62,179 bases of DNA from Flavobacterium sp. (GTDB lineage Bacteria; Bacteroidota; Bacteroidia; Flavobacteriales; Flavobacteriaceae): assembly GCA_025351785.1 (NCBI GenBank), contig JANXVF010000039.1, positions 1-62,179 of the forward strand. Direction: 5' to 3'. The notes under the pieces were generated by a model that did not search any database, was not told the DNA's origin, and worked only from the letters and a program-made list of their open reading frames with translations. Made by a program: the position numbers and the translations under genes. How positions within the stretch are numbered: position 1 is the first letter of the stretch; each line of letters opens with the position of its first letter. Below are positions 8,392-17,808 of this stretch, in pieces.

Positions 8392-9561
8392 TTACAAATC
8401 ATCATATTTATCGCCAAAATTGAATGTTAGTGAGAATCGCAAGGTGTTTTCTAATGGGCTTTTAATTTGTGATGCATTAAACAAATAAGACACATCAACT
8501 CGAACTACATTATACTTAAATCCAGCACCTAGTGAAAAGAATTTTCTAGCTCCTTTCATTGGGCTTTCGTGAAAATATCCTAAACGCATTGAAAACGAAT
8601 CTTGGTATGTATACTCCGATCCTACTGAGTAGGTTACTTCTTTTAACTCTTCACTAAATCCTCCTGGAGCATCATTAAATGATCTGAAAATTCCAGAAGT
8701 CCAACTTATATTTTTATAATTATTATTATTTTCTGTTCTTTCAGAATCTGTTACAGTACCATCACCATTTAAATCCGGATTTTGAGGAGTTGGAACTAAT
8801 AACTTAGCAAGCTCTACACTTACCGCAACTTTGTTGTACTCATCAAGTATAAAATCAAAGCCACCTCCTATTTTCAAATTAGCTGGTAAATAATTAGAAG
8901 TAATATCGCTTTTTGTATTATCATAACTAATTTTTGGACCCATGTTTTGGAAATTAAATCCGAAACGATACCTCCCGTTGAAGGTATTAAAAGCTACTTC
9001 TTCTGATTGATAATATCCTGCAACATCAACTGCAAAAGTAGAAGCTGGTTTAGAATCGGTATTAGCATCGGCAATTTTCAAATTTGAACGAATGTATCGT
9101 CCCGCAACTGCCATTGCAAAGTGATCATTTAACTTTAGCGAATAGGAACCGTCTAATGCTAGTTCGTTTGGTTTTACAACATTTGCAGGATCATCAAAGT
9201 TCTGACGTAATTCTATTTCACCCAATCCAAAATAACGTAAACTAGCTCCAAAAGCACTTCGCTCGTTTATTCTATTATAATAATTAACCTGACCTAGAGA
9301 AATATCATTTACAAGTTGTGTCAAATATGGGGTATAACTGGTGGCAAAACCTTGTTTGCTTTTGGCAAAAGCATATTTTGCAGGATTCCATTGTTGTGAG
9401 AAAGCATCTGTAGAAGTTGCAACACCTTGATCAGCCATACCGGCTGAACGAGCATCGGCTGCAACTAGTAAAAAAGGAACTCCAGTTGTAATGACTCTTT
9501 CTTGAGCTTTTATGAATTGTGTGGTTAGAATTAGTACAATAATTAACGCAATTTTTTTCAT
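8392..9561 (-). CDS. porV: Type IX secretion outer-membrane protein PorV (LptO)
   Basis: A 389-residue FadL-like beta-barrel. After a Sec signal peptide (cut near QFIKAQ) comes the PorV family N-terminus with TTGVPFLLVAADARSAGMADQG, then amphipathic strands and a C-terminus rich in alternating aromatics (FSLTFNFGDKYDDL). PorV is the outer-membrane shuttle that carries T9SS cargo to the PorU sortase and is needed for most type A CTD proteins. porU lies directly upstream on the same strand. A promoter within the porU 3' end suggests extra expression of porV on its own. Confidence 0.95.
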   Translation of the reverse strand: MKKIALIIVLILTTQFIKAQERVITTGVPFLLVAADARSAGMADQGVATSTDAFSQQWNPAKYAFAKSKQGFATSYTPYLTQLVNDISLGQVNYYNRINERSAFGASLRYFGLGEIELRQNFDDPANVVKPNELALDGSYSLKLNDHFAMAVAGRYIRSNLKIADANTDSKPASTFAVDVAGYYQSEEVAFNTFNGRYRFGFNFQNMGPKISYDNTKSDITSNYLPANLKIGGGFDFILDEYNKVAVSVELAKLLVPTPQNPDLNGDGTVTDSERTENNNNYKNISWTSGIFRSFNDAPGGFSEELKEVTYSVGSEYTYQDSFSMRLGYFHESPMKGARKFFSLGAGFKYNVVRVDVSYLFNASQIKSPLENTLRFSLTFNFGDKYDDL

Positions 9562-9583
9562 TTTTAGATTTCAAATAATTAAA

Positions 9584-9613
9584 CAAATATAGTATTTTAT
9601 TAAAGTATAACAA
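9584..9613 (-). promoter_or_regulatory. porV promoter (Bacteroidota -33/-7)
   Basis: On the minus strand TTG (9613-9611), 19 bp, then TATATTTG (9591-9584) match TTG-N19-TAnnTTTG exactly. The -33 element lies inside the last codons of porU and the -7 in the short gap before porV. Confidence 0.7.
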
Positions 9614-12600
9614 GTTTTTCTATTTTTTCTGATTTTTTGTTTGTGACGGTCGACTTGACTGTCAGCCTGTAAATATAGACTCCTTTGCCTATGCTATCGC
9701 CAAAATCGTCTTTACCGTCCCAAGAAATATCTCTGGATAAAAATCCTTCATCAGTCACAAACTGATTGATTGTTTTAACCACTTTTCCTGTAATTGTTAT
9801 AATTTGTACTTGAACTTCGAGAGGTTCATAAGGTTTATTATGCGTAAACCAAAACTGGGTATAATTTACAAACGGATTAGGATAATTTAAAACATTGGTA
9901 AGAGTAACATCGTCATCTCCAACTACTACAAACTGAATTTCGGTTGTTATAAAATTATTATAAACGTCCCAAACTTTAAATGTTATTGTGTGTAATCCTA
10001 AAGCTAAATTTCTAAAAGGAAATCTAATTTTGCCTTTAGTATAATCGTTTAAAACCGTTTCATAATAATCGTTTAAAATATAGGGTTTAGTGGCATCACC
10101 ATCTAATATAGCAACGATGTCATGTCCAATACCGCTCGCAGTGTTAATGCCATGTTCGTCAGTAACAAAAGCTAGAAAAAAGGGAGATTGATTTGTTATG
10201 CCTCCGTTTACAAACGTTTCATCGTTCATGTACAATCTTACTTTTGGTGGCGTTACATCGGCAACAGCATTTAAATTAATTCCACCTACCTTAATGTCTA
10301 AGTTATATCCTGATTTGTCTAGTAATATTTGATCTCTTTTAGAATAAAAATTTAATCGCCCGTTTCCAACAGGAATTTTTATGTCTTTTGGAACCACAAA
10401 ACCAAATTCAAATAAACCATTATTGATTGAAGCATTTCCTCTAAAAATAGTTTCGCCAAGATTTGTAAAGCTTATCGGTGGACTAAAACCATCATTATTA
10501 AAAGTAGAACGGGTGTAGTTTTTATCGAATATATTTACGGCAAGCTCGCCATTATAACTCGGTAACGGGTTTCCATTTTCATCTTGAACCTCTCCTGTTA
10601 ATTTTACAAAACTCAATGCTTTAAAATCGTCAATTGGTTGAGTAATTGAAACATCATTTACTTTTGTCAATACAATTTTGGGTTTTGCAATTGCTAACAT
10701 CAAAGCAGGATCGCCAAGAATGAAAACCACTTTTGTTGCCGAATTATTATTACTAGCATTTTTTGCTAACCGTAATGCTTCTGCTATCGATGGATAATTA
10801 TTTGAACCGTAGGCAAATAATTTTTTTGCTAATTCGTTATTAAATACCTCAGCACTACCTTGACCAATTTCTCTAATTGTGGTAATCATTTCTATTGCGC
10901 CACCCTTTGGATTCCAGTAGGTATATTCTCCTGCAGTTTTTTTGTAAGGATTATCAAATCTCGAAAAATCGCAAGTTATTGTAATAAATAAAGGATATCG
11001 GTACTGATTATTAAAATTCGCACCATCAAATTTATCCCAAATTCGTTCCTGAGTTAATCCATCTTCTCCACCATGGCCAAGATAATTAAAAACTAAAGCT
11101 CCTTTCTCGAAAGCATTTCTCAAATCTTCTTTTGCCTGCGGATATCTGTCGCCACCAGCAGAAGTTTGTTGCTGATAGGAATCGAGCAATATTTTTTTGA
11201 AATTAAGAAATGGTTTATTTGCATAGATTACATCTGTGAGATTATTTTGAAAATCTTGTAGTGTTATGTCAGAATCTTTATCGGTATCATCAGAAATAGC
11301 AACATAATTGTTTCGCCAACTTCCATAAGATTTTTTATCATGATATTCTACCACTTTATTAACCATTTCGTCTGCTTGCTGCACAGATGAAACAATCATT
11401 CGACCTACTGCTACATCAATACCATAGTTGTAAGTAGGATCGCCTTCGTTAGTATCCATCAAACCAAAATAATCATCTGATGCAAAAGAAGCTTCTCCGT
11501 TATAATTGCTATTTAAAGCATGAAAAATAGGAACAATATTAGTATTGTTTGGAATTCTATCTTTAAAATCGAAAGAGGCATCGCCAAATAAATTTAAATA
11601 TTTTATGCGCTGACTAGGTGATGAAGCATTTTGATAAATGTATTTTACAAGATTTCTAATGGCTCCAATATCTTGTTTACCACCGCTAAACTCTTGGTAA
11701 ATACTTTCTAAAGTAACTACTTTAACATTTAATCCCGAATTTGCACGATGAAAATTTGCTAAGTTTTCTGCCTGAGAATTTAAAAACTGAGGCGTGACTA
11801 TCAAATAATCTATATCTTGAAAATTCCCTTGTGAATTATTAAAAATAGTTCCTTTAATATTTTGATTAGTTACCGATATTGATTGACTTTTTAAAGGGGT
11901 ATAATAATCAGTTTCGTCTACTGCTATATATTTTTTTAAGGTGCCAAGATTATCTTTGAATGAAAAATTAGAATTTGAAGAATTAGCTATTGCTGTTACA
12001 TTATAAATATCACTGATATCCCAAACTTGCTTTATAGAACCTGAATTACTGAATTGATAATTTACAATTCCTGTTTGACTTTGCGCATTATTATATTGAA
12101 AACGATATTGTTTTCCGAAACCTACCAAATTACTTTTTGTTTTTAAAATAATATAATCTAAATAACCCTTTGAGGTTGGAACACCATTATTATCATATTT
12201 CAATTTTATCGAAAAAGTTGGGGTACTTGTTATAGTTGCTGTTGGTAAATTTCCATCTGATGCAACTTGAGCTCCATTTAGCAAAAATCCTGAAATTGAA
12301 ATAGAACCAACACTTGTTGTGTTTGCAGTAACTGCAAAGTTTGTAGTTACAAATGAATTTGCTCCTGCATGAACATTTAATTGTGTTTGTGAAGAGCTAT
12401 CAATATTAGGAAAATTGAAATCGAAAGTTTGTTCATTATTCAAACTAAAATCTTCTCCATACCAAGTTCTACCCAATCGACCAATATTTGTTAAATCGAC
12501 TTCGTGAAATTGATAATCATCATAGGTTACCAAGTTTAAAGTAGTTGCTCCTGTTGGTTCTTGAAAATTTGTTATTCGTTTTCCATCGGTAGCATCGGCT

Positions 12601-13433
12601 GTTACATAATAATACGATTTAGTATCATATAAATTTAAATGCGAATTGTTTTCTTGACTCCAATTATCCATTCCTTCGGCATAAAAAAGAATGTAATCAT
12701 CGTCACCAAAATTTCCGTCACTTTCACCAATTACTTGAATTGCATTTTCAATCAAATCATTTGGATAGTAAACAGCGTTAGACAAAGGAACCATCCTGCC
12801 TCCGTTTCCAAAAATTTTAATCTTAGAAGGATTTACACCATCAGGATTAAATCCTAATTCGTTAAGAAAACCTTTAGAAATTTTATAAACACCCGATTTT
12901 TCTACATAAAACCTGTAAAATGTACCTGCTGAAAGTACTGAATTTGAAATAGCTTGAACTGATTGTGAACTAAAATTTGATTTATTTGAATTTAAATCAA
13001 AAGAAAAATTGTAGGAAAATGATTTAATTTTTTTAAATTCTGAACCCTCTTTTATAATAGGCGAAAAAGAAAGTAACGCAGTAATTTCATCTCTAGAATA
13101 AATATTTTTAAGAACAAGATTTAATTGAGATGGAATATTTTTTCTTGACAAATCCCCTAGCTGATAATCCGATATCGTTTCATAAACAATATTTGATGCT
13201 TGAATAGAATTTTCATCAACAGAAGAATTTACAGGAATTTTTTGTACAAATTGCAACTCCTTCTTATCAATATTAAAATTGTAACTATCTGATTTGTATT
13301 GAGGTATATTGAATTTAAAATTTCCATAAGAAAATTCTGTTTTTTCAATCCAGTCAATATTTAAGGTTCCATTTTGTTGACTATGAACAAAAAAGCTAGT
13401 AAAAAATAATAGTAAAATTAAAATATTTTTCAT
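9600..13433 (-). CDS. porU: Type IX secretion sortase PorU (C25 cysteine peptidase)
   Basis: A 1277-residue surface sortase that removes C-terminal signals from T9SS cargo and attaches cargo to lipopolysaccharide. After a signal peptide (ends FFVHSQ) and a long beta-rich N-terminal region comes the gingipain-type C25 domain. The catalytic histidine is H787 (FNYLGHGGEDG) and the cysteine C821 (ITITCDFSRFD). The C-terminus carries its own CTD-like segment (NYPNPFVNYTQFWF ... GKGVYIYRL), which PorU keeps. Length fits the family. It diverges from gldJ across 190 bp and precedes porV. Confidence 0.95.
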   Translation of the reverse strand: MKNILILLLFFTSFFVHSQQNGTLNIDWIEKTEFSYGNFKFNIPQYKSDSYNFNIDKKELQFVQKIPVNSSVDENSIQASNIVYETISDYQLGDLSRKNIPSQLNLVLKNIYSRDEITALLSFSPIIKEGSEFKKIKSFSYNFSFDLNSNKSNFSSQSVQAISNSVLSAGTFYRFYVEKSGVYKISKGFLNELGFNPDGVNPSKIKIFGNGGRMVPLSNAVYYPNDLIENAIQVIGESDGNFGDDDYILFYAEGMDNWSQENNSHLNLYDTKSYYYVTADATDGKRITNFQEPTGATTLNLVTYDDYQFHEVDLTNIGRLGRTWYGEDFSLNNEQTFDFNFPNIDSSSQTQLNVHAGANSFVTTNFAVTANTTSVGSISISGFLLNGAQVASDGNLPTATITSTPTFSIKLKYDNNGVPTSKGYLDYIILKTKSNLVGFGKQYRFQYNNAQSQTGIVNYQFSNSGSIKQVWDISDIYNVTAIANSSNSNFSFKDNLGTLKKYIAVDETDYYTPLKSQSISVTNQNIKGTIFNNSQGNFQDIDYLIVTPQFLNSQAENLANFHRANSGLNVKVVTLESIYQEFSGGKQDIGAIRNLVKYIYQNASSPSQRIKYLNLFGDASFDFKDRIPNNTNIVPIFHALNSNYNGEASFASDDYFGLMDTNEGDPTYNYGIDVAVGRMIVSSVQQADEMVNKVVEYHDKKSYGSWRNNYVAISDDTDKDSDITLQDFQNNLTDVIYANKPFLNFKKILLDSYQQQTSAGGDRYPQAKEDLRNAFEKGALVFNYLGHGGEDGLTQERIWDKFDGANFNNQYRYPLFITITCDFSRFDNPYKKTAGEYTYWNPKGGAIEMITTIREIGQGSAEVFNNELAKKLFAYGSNNYPSIAEALRLAKNASNNNSATKVVFILGDPALMLAIAKPKIVLTKVNDVSITQPIDDFKALSFVKLTGEVQDENGNPLPSYNGELAVNIFDKNYTRSTFNNDGFSPPISFTNLGETIFRGNASINNGLFEFGFVVPKDIKIPVGNGRLNFYSKRDQILLDKSGYNLDIKVGGINLNAVADVTPPKVRLYMNDETFVNGGITNQSPFFLAFVTDEHGINTASGIGHDIVAILDGDATKPYILNDYYETVLNDYTKGKIRFPFRNLALGLHTITFKVWDVYNNFITTEIQFVVVGDDDVTLTNVLNYPNPFVNYTQFWFTHNKPYEPLEVQVQIITITGKVVKTINQFVTDEGFLSRDISWDGKDDFGDSIGKGVYIYRLTVKSTVTNKKSEKIEKLVIL

Positions 13434-13447
13434 CAGATTTAATAACG

Positions 13448-13455
13448 CAAAATTA
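13448..13455 (-). promoter_or_regulatory. Candidate porU -7 element
   Basis: TAATTTTG on the minus strand matches TAnnTTTG 14 bp upstream of the porU ATG. No TTG at 17-23 bp spacing was found, so only half of the promoter is supported. Confidence 0.4.
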
Positions 13456-13569
13456 AACCAATTAATATGTTTACAGAAATTAAATAAAAAAAAATAAAAA
13501 CAATAAAATATAAAATAAAGCGTTATCAGTTTAAATGTAAATATTTTTTTAAAAATTTAATTCATCGTA

Positions 13570-13599
13570 TTGCAGTTTATCGGTTATTTGGTATATTGC
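13570..13599 (+). promoter_or_regulatory. Candidate gldJ promoter
   Basis: TTG (13570-13572) is followed after exactly 19 bp by TATATTGC (13592-13599), a degenerate TAnnTTTG box, 24 bp before the gldJ ATG. The spacing is ideal but the -7 box has two mismatches. Confidence 0.4.
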
Positions 13600-13623
13600 A
13601 CCGAAATTATTACCTACTAAAGT

Positions 13624-15327
13624 ATGAAAGTAAAACAAATTATGACAATCAAATTATTACTATCTCTAGTAATAATAGCAGGATTTACTGCAAGTTGTAG
13701 TAAAAAATCCAGCTCTAAAAACTCCTCAAAAGCCACTGGTTGGAAAATCAATGACAAAAAAGGTGGTTTTCAGTATGCTTCAAACTTCAAAAAACAAGAA
13801 ACTGGCCCAGGTTTAGTGTTAGTCGAAGGTGGAACATTTACAATGGGGAAAGTACAAGACGACCCAATGCACGATTGGAACAACACGCCAACGCAACAAC
13901 ACGTTCAATCATTCTACATGGATGAAACTGAAGTAACAAATTTAATGTATATGGAATACTTAGATTGGTTAAAAAGAGTTTTTCCGCCAGAAGAAGAAAA
14001 TTACAAAAACATTTATGAAGGCGCTTCACCAGACACGCTAGTATGGAGAAATCGTTTAGGTTACAATGAAACAATGACCGAAAATTATTTAAGACATCCA
14101 GCTTATGCTGAATATCCTGTGGTTGGAGTAAATTGGATTCAAGCAGCTGAATTTAGCAAATGGAGAACTGATAGAGTAAATGAATCTGTGTTAGAAAGAG
14201 AAGGATTTTTGAAAAAAGATGCTAAAGTTGTTGATACAAAAGCAGAATCAACTTTTAGTACTAACACTTATCTTGCTGCACCGACTAAAACTTTTGGTGG
14301 CGATGATAAAATTGTATTAAAAGGGAGAAGAAATTCAAAAGCAAAACCAACAACCGATGGTAAAGGTGGAACTAAAGAAGCAAAAAATGTTTACGCTCAA
14401 AGAACATCTGGTTTAATTTTACCAGAATATAGACTTCCGACTGAGGCTGAATGGGAATATGCAGCTGCTGCTGATGTAGGACAAAGAGAATATAATTCTT
14501 ACAAAGGACAGAAAAAATATCCATGGTCAGGAAGTTATACTAGATCTAAGAAAAGACAAATTAAAGGCGATCAACTTGCAAATTTCAAACAAGGTAAAGG
14601 AGATTATGGCGGAATCGCAGGATGGTCTGATGATGGTGCTGATATCACAAATAAAGTAAAATCGTATCCACCAAATGATTTTGGATTGTATGATATGGCT
14701 GGAAATGTTGCCGAGTGGGTTGCCGACGTATACAGACCTATTATTGATGATGAAGCAAATGATTTCAACTATTTTAGAGGAAATGTTTACGAAAAAAATA
14801 AAATTGGCGAAGATGGTAAAGTTGAATTAATTACAACTGAAACCCAAAAATTTGATACATTAGCAAATGGTCGTGTAATGGCTAGAAACTTTGTAGGTCA
14901 AATTGCTCAAGTTCCAGTTGATGATAAAGAAACTTATTTAAGACAAAATTTTGACAAAAGCGATGAAAAAAACTATAGAGATGGAGATAAACAATCATCT
15001 AGATATTTTGATTTTGGAGCAGGTTCGGAAGAAGGTACTAAATTAAAAGATAATCAAAGAATGTATGATTCACCAGTACACAATGTTTCGACCGATAGTA
15101 TTGGGAATATGATTCGTAAGTATGATAAGTCAAATAAAAGAACAACTTTGGTTAATGACGATGTTAGAGTTTACAAAGGTGGTTCTTGGAGAGACAGAGC
15201 TTATTGGTTAGATCCTGCTCAAAGACGCTATTTTCCGCAGGATATGGCTACAGATTATATTGGTTTTAGATGTGCAATGTCTAGAGTTGGTCCAAAATCA
15301 GATAAAAAGAAAAGACCAAGAAATTAA
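13624..15327 (+). CDS. gldJ: Gliding motility lipoprotein GldJ
   Basis: A 567-residue outer-membrane-associated lipoprotein needed for gliding and for stability of GldK and the T9SS. The signal peptide ends in the lipobox FTASC with C25. The rest is a formylglycine-generating-enzyme (SUMF1) fold without that activity: GGTFTMG, FYMDETEVTNLMYMEYLDW, RLPTEAEWEYAA, NDFGLYDMAGNVAEWVADVY and the C-terminal KGGSWRDRAYWLDPAQRR...GFRCAMSR. A divergent porU and a downstream murF are the expected flavobacterial neighbours. Confidence 0.95.
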   Translation: MKVKQIMTIKLLLSLVIIAGFTASCSKKSSSKNSSKATGWKINDKKGGFQYASNFKKQETGPGLVLVEGGTFTMGKVQDDPMHDWNNTPTQQHVQSFYMDETEVTNLMYMEYLDWLKRVFPPEEENYKNIYEGASPDTLVWRNRLGYNETMTENYLRHPAYAEYPVVGVNWIQAAEFSKWRTDRVNESVLEREGFLKKDAKVVDTKAESTFSTNTYLAAPTKTFGGDDKIVLKGRRNSKAKPTTDGKGGTKEAKNVYAQRTSGLILPEYRLPTEAEWEYAAAADVGQREYNSYKGQKKYPWSGSYTRSKKRQIKGDQLANFKQGKGDYGGIAGWSDDGADITNKVKSYPPNDFGLYDMAGNVAEWVADVYRPIIDDEANDFNYFRGNVYEKNKIGEDGKVELITTETQKFDTLANGRVMARNFVGQIAQVPVDDKETYLRQNFDKSDEKNYRDGDKQSSRYFDFGAGSEEGTKLKDNQRMYDSPVHNVSTDSIGNMIRKYDKSNKRTTLVNDDVRVYKGGSWRDRAYWLDPAQRRYFPQDMATDYIGFRCAMSRVGPKSDKKKRPRN

Positions 15328-15349
15328 AATTTATTTTATTTAATATTAT

Positions 15350-15380
15350 AAAAGCCCTATTTTAGGGCTTTTATTTTTAT
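15350..15380 (+). terminator. gldJ intrinsic terminator
   Basis: A 10-bp stem (AAAAGCCCTA/TAGGGCTTTT, 15350-15359 with 15363-15372) with a 3-nt loop is followed by a T-rich tail. It lies only 15 bp before murF, so murF depends on read-through or a weak promoter that I could not identify. Confidence 0.8.
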
Positions 15381-15394
15381 ATAAATCAATCATT

Positions 15395-16675
15395 ATGAAT
15401 TTAGAAAATTTACATCAACTTTTTTTAAAATACAAATCAGTCACAACCGATACTCGAAAAATAGAAAAAAATTCAATATTCTTTGCTTTAAAGGGGGCAA
15501 ACTTTGACGCAAATACTTTTGCATCTCAAGCATTAGAAAAAGGAGCATCTTATGTTGTTATAGATAACAAAGAATTTTTTATTAACGAAAAAACTATTTT
15601 AGTAGATGACGTTTTAACCACACTTCAAGAGCTTGCAAAATTTCATAGAATCTATTTAAAAATTACTATTATTGCGCTTACTGGAAGTAACGGAAAAACT
15701 ACTACTAAAGAGTTAATAAATGTTGTTCTTTCAAAAAAATATAATGTCAAAGCAACTCTTGGCAACCTAAATAATCATATTGGAGTTCCACTTACACTTT
15801 TATCTTTTAATTCCCAAACAGAAATTGGGATTGTAGAAATGGGAGCTAATCATCAAAAAGAAATTGAATTTCTTTGTCAAATTGCACAACCTGATTTTGG
15901 TTATATTACTAATTTCGGGAAAGCCCATTTAGAGGGTTTTGGTGGAGTTGAAGGAGTAGTAAAAGGGAAAAGCGAGATGTATGATTATCTTATTAAAACT
16001 AACAAAGTTGCATTTATTAATTTAGATGATAAACTACAAGAGGAAAAAACAAGGTCTATAAAACGAATTTCCTTTAGTAGTGAAAACAAAAATAGTGATC
16101 TATTTATAAATGAAATAAATGCAAATCCTTTTGTAGAAATAAAGTATGATGATATTGTGATAAAATCAAATTTAATAGGTCTTTATAATGCAAATAATAT
16201 CATTGTTTCAATTTTAATTGGCAACCATTTTAAAGTTTCTGATGAAGATATTAAAGATGGACTTTCTTGTTATTTTCCAACAAATAATAGATCGCAGTTA
16301 GTTCAAAAAAATAATTTCGAAATAATTTTAGATGCCTACAATGCAAATCCCAGCAGTATGAAAGTGGCTCTTGAAAATTTTATACAATTAGAAAATAAAA
16401 ATAAAATCATTATTCTTGGGGATATGTTTGAACTTGGAGATGAGAGCGGTAAAGAACACCAAGAAATTATAAATTATTTAGGTGATTTCCCTTTGATTAA
16501 ATGCTATTTTGTAGGGATTAATTTTTACAAAGCTAAAAAAATGCAATTAAACTTTGAGTTTTATACTAGTTTTGAGGAGTTTAAAACTGAATTTAAGATT
16601 GAAAACAAAAAGACAATCATTCTCATAAAAGGTTCGCGAGGTATGGCACTAGAGCGAATTTTAGATTTATTATAA
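15395..16675 (+). CDS. murF: UDP-N-acetylmuramoyl-tripeptide-D-alanyl-D-alanine ligase MurF
   Basis: A 426-residue Mur ligase that adds D-Ala-D-Ala to UDP-MurNAc-tripeptide with ATP, the last cytoplasmic step of the peptidoglycan precursor. Marks are VTTDTRKI and SIFFALKG in the N-terminal UDP-binding domain, the ATP P-loop LTGSNGKTTTKE (about 94-105), the central VEMGANHQKEI, and the C-terminal DAYNANPSSMK and GDMFELGDES motifs. It lies between gldJ and the galactan regulator, whose gene converges 9 bp after its stop. Confidence 0.95.
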   Translation: MNLENLHQLFLKYKSVTTDTRKIEKNSIFFALKGANFDANTFASQALEKGASYVVIDNKEFFINEKTILVDDVLTTLQELAKFHRIYLKITIIALTGSNGKTTTKELINVVLSKKYNVKATLGNLNNHIGVPLTLLSFNSQTEIGIVEMGANHQKEIEFLCQIAQPDFGYITNFGKAHLEGFGGVEGVVKGKSEMYDYLIKTNKVAFINLDDKLQEEKTRSIKRISFSSENKNSDLFINEINANPFVEIKYDDIVIKSNLIGLYNANNIIVSILIGNHFKVSDEDIKDGLSCYFPTNNRSQLVQKNNFEIILDAYNANPSSMKVALENFIQLENKNKIIILGDMFELGDESGKEHQEIINYLGDFPLIKCYFVGINFYKAKKMQLNFEFYTSFEEFKTEFKIENKKTIILIKGSRGMALERILDLL

Positions 16676-16684
16676 TTTTTGTTA

Positions 16685-17683
16685 CTATAATGAATTCCTA
16701 ATTATCAATTTACATTCATTTTCAATTTGAATTTTACTATTATTTAAAATCATAGTTGCCAGTATTTTACCCATTGCAAAAAAATCAGTCGAGATTGTAG
16801 TAATCCCATTCACAACTACTTTTTTTAAAGGCATATCATTGTAGGAAATAATACCAATATCAATTCCAATTTTTAAATTCTGAACTTGTGCTTGTTCAAT
16901 AACTTTAACTAAATCATTATCATTTGGAATGATATAAACCTCGCCTTTTGAAATTATTTTAATATCAAAAGAATCCATAATTTGACTTTCAAAACTATAG
17001 TTAAAACAAAAATTCTCAAACCCTTCAACCATACCAATTGGTTCTCTGAAACCGGGAAAAATTAAAATCAGTTTTGAATATTTTTCCAATAAGGTTTTAC
17101 CTTTAACTAATGAATCATACATATTTTTTTTAAAATTCTGATAAATGGCAGGATATTTTTTTAAAGACAGATTAGTCTGATCTAAAATAAAAACATCTTC
17201 TTTTGGTAAAATTTTTATTGAATCGATTGCATTTACAAAATTTGTTGGCATGATTATATATTTTGTATAATTCCCGTTGCTTTCTTTTATTAACTTGTGA
17301 AACATCTTTTCATTAAAATGATGAAAAAAAATATCAATTTGTGCCGAGTTATTTATTGTACTCAAAAATGAATTGAAAATTTCTTCTTTAAACGTATTCA
17401 ATTCATCAAACAATAAAAATATCCGTCTTTCAAAAATAAATTCTGTGCTTTTTAAATAATATCCTTTTCCTAGAATGGCATAAATAATACCGCGTTTTTT
17501 TAAAGCATCATAGGCTAATAAAACAGTATCTCGGGACAATGAAAATTCTAGGCTAATTTTATTAATGGAAGGAAGTTTTTCATTACGTTTCAATCTGTTT
17601 TGAGCTATTGCAGACTCAATTGAAAGTATAATCTGTTTATATTTTGGTACAGATGAATATTTATCTATTGTAATTAATTTCAT
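16685..17683 (-). CDS. GntR-family transcriptional regulator with sugar-binding-like C-terminal domain
   Basis: A 332-residue protein. The N-terminal GntR winged helix-turn-helix spans about residues 8-78 (PKYKQIILSIESAIAQN, then EKLPSINKISLEFSLSRDTV). The rest resembles a LacI-type periplasmic-binding domain (FILDQT, IGIDIGIISYNDMPLKKVVVNGITTIST). This architecture, as in AraR, usually senses a sugar. It diverges from galM, so it probably controls the galactan/galactose operon in response to galactose or a galacto-oligosaccharide (inference). It converges on murF. Confidence 0.8.
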   Translation of the reverse strand: MKLITIDKYSSVPKYKQIILSIESAIAQNRLKRNEKLPSINKISLEFSLSRDTVLLAYDALKKRGIIYAILGKGYYLKSTEFIFERRIFLLFDELNTFKEEIFNSFLSTINNSAQIDIFFHHFNEKMFHKLIKESNGNYTKYIIMPTNFVNAIDSIKILPKEDVFILDQTNLSLKKYPAIYQNFKKNMYDSLVKGKTLLEKYSKLILIFPGFREPIGMVEGFENFCFNYSFESQIMDSFDIKIISKGEVYIIPNDNDLVKVIEQAQVQNLKIGIDIGIISYNDMPLKKVVVNGITTISTDFFAMGKILATMILNNSKIQIENECKLIIRNSL

Positions 17684-17717
17684 AAAATATCAAAAACTAA
17701 AATTACGAAAACGATAT

Positions 17718-17748
17718 AACTGGTAGCAAGATATAAAAAAACTGGTAG
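17718..17748. promoter_or_regulatory. Candidate operator: direct repeat AACTGGTAG, 22-bp period
   Basis: AACTGGTAG occurs at 17718-17726 and 17740-17748, so the starts are 22 bp (two helical turns) apart and a dimer or tetramer could bind one DNA face. It lies between the GntR regulator and galM, upstream of the galM -7 box. Direct repeats are less usual than palindromes for GntR proteins. Confidence 0.5.
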
Positions 17749-17778
17749 GTAGTAGTATGGTTTGATGAGTTATTTACA

Positions 17779-17786
17779 TAAATTTG
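17779..17786 (+). promoter_or_regulatory. galM operon -7 element
   Basis: TAAATTTG matches TAnnTTTG exactly and lies 22 bp before the galM GTG. The nearest upstream TTTG (17761-17764) leaves only a 14-bp spacer instead of about 19. That would suit a promoter needing activation, though this is inference. Confidence 0.55.
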
Positions 17787-17808
17787 ATATTATCATTATT
17801 TAATTATT

